NCBI GenBank assembly: GCA_034666705.1
Contig: JAXDLH010000366.1
Location: 1 to 5,335 of the forward strand
DNA from: JAXDLH01 sp034666705
GTDB taxonomy: Bacteria > Chloroflexota > UBA6077 > SHYK01
Direction of reading: 5' to 3'
Length of the DNA stretch: 5,335 nt
Shown: positions 5,209 to 5,335 of the stretch, in pieces
How positions within the stretch are numbered: position 1 is the stretch's first letter
Layout of the letters: every line of letters begins with the position of its first letter
The notes under the pieces: model-generated
The model's database searches: none
The model's input: only the letters and a program-made list of their open reading frames with translations
Told to the model about the DNA's origin: nothing
Translations under genes and position numbers: made by a program

Positions 5209-5335
5209 ATGGTCCAGATGGAGCAATCGACCAGTGCAAGCGCTCCTCGCGAGGCGCCCTGGACGGACTTCGTGCACACGGGGCCGGGCAGCCTGGCGGG
5301 GCGCTTTCTACGCTCGTTCTGGCAGCCGGTCTTCC
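5209..5335 (+). CDS. Rieske-type ring-hydroxylating oxygenase, N-terminal fragment (runs off the window)
   Basis: Only 42 codons are visible. After a variable Ser/Ala/Glu-rich start, the segment TGPGSLAGRFLRSFWQPVF matches the N-terminal signature of Rieske oxygenase alpha subunits. It lines up with VGPDTPMGDTLRRYWMPAL of the oxygenase encoded at 1550-2857, sharing the GP, G, LR, W and P positions. In this family the segment comes about 45 residues before the Rieske CxH motif, which would lie outside the window. The iron and cluster ligands therefore cannot be checked and the substrate is unknown. It lies 147 bases after the PanB-like gene on the same strand and could share its transcript or use its own promoter. 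The differing N-terminus suggests it is a distinct oxygenase rather than a recent duplicate of the first. Confidence 0.75.
   Translation, partial: MVQMEQSTSASAPREAPWTDFVHTGPGSLAGRFLRSFWQPVF

Overview
This GC-rich window, with codon third positions dominated by G and C, looks like the chromosome of an uncultured soil or sediment bacterium. The combination of a SBP_bac_5-type lipoprotein, Rieske oxygenases, a Pht5-like protein and a GATCCTTCGC/GGATGAC-type palindromic repeat is what I would expect from Rokubacteria/Methylomirabilota-like or deltaproteobacterial metagenomic genomes. That placement is an inference from gene style, not from a marker gene.

Layout, left to right. (1) Positions 1-239 (+) hold the C-terminal end of a cupin-domain protein. 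(2) Positions 240-592 are a non-coding gap between convergent genes. The gap carries a striking 29-bp-arm inverted repeat (381-456) and a decayed third copy of one arm (551-577). (3) Positions 593-1553 (-) hold a broken extracellular solute-binding lipoprotein gene (ABC peptide/nickel type). Its middle, roughly 200 codons, is missing and there is a second single-base frameshift. (4) Positions 1550-2857 (-) hold an intact Rieske [2Fe-2S] ring-hydroxylating oxygenase alpha subunit of the phthalate 4,5-dioxygenase type. Its stop overlaps the start of the broken transporter gene. (5) Positions 2858-3065 are a divergent promoter region. (6) Positions 3066-4046 (+) hold a protein of the 4,5-dihydroxyphthalate decarboxylase (Pht5)/NMT1-like fold without a signal peptide. 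(7) Positions 4047-4278 hold a hairpin terminator, a 17-bp palindrome and a candidate promoter. (8) Positions 4279-5061 (+) hold a PanB-like (ketopantoate hydroxymethyltransferase family) protein with altered catalytic positions and a TTG start. (9) Positions 5209-5335 (+) hold the start of a second Rieske-type oxygenase, cut by the window edge.

Together the genes suggest a catabolic island for an aromatic or other cyclic carboxylated compound. One or two Rieske oxygenases would hydroxylate the substrate. The Pht5-like protein would decarboxylate the product (or bind it). The PanB-like protein may perform a C-C bond reaction on a 2-oxo acid, and the cupin could be a ring-cleavage or isomerase-type enzyme. 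An uptake protein once cotranscribed with the first Rieske gene has decayed. No reductase or ferredoxin for the oxygenases, no regulator gene, no RNA gene, no insertion sequence and no CRISPR array is visible. The most unusual points are the PanB-like protein lacking the family's catalytic Glu and active-site His, and the locally degraded transporter gene beside an intact oxygenase.
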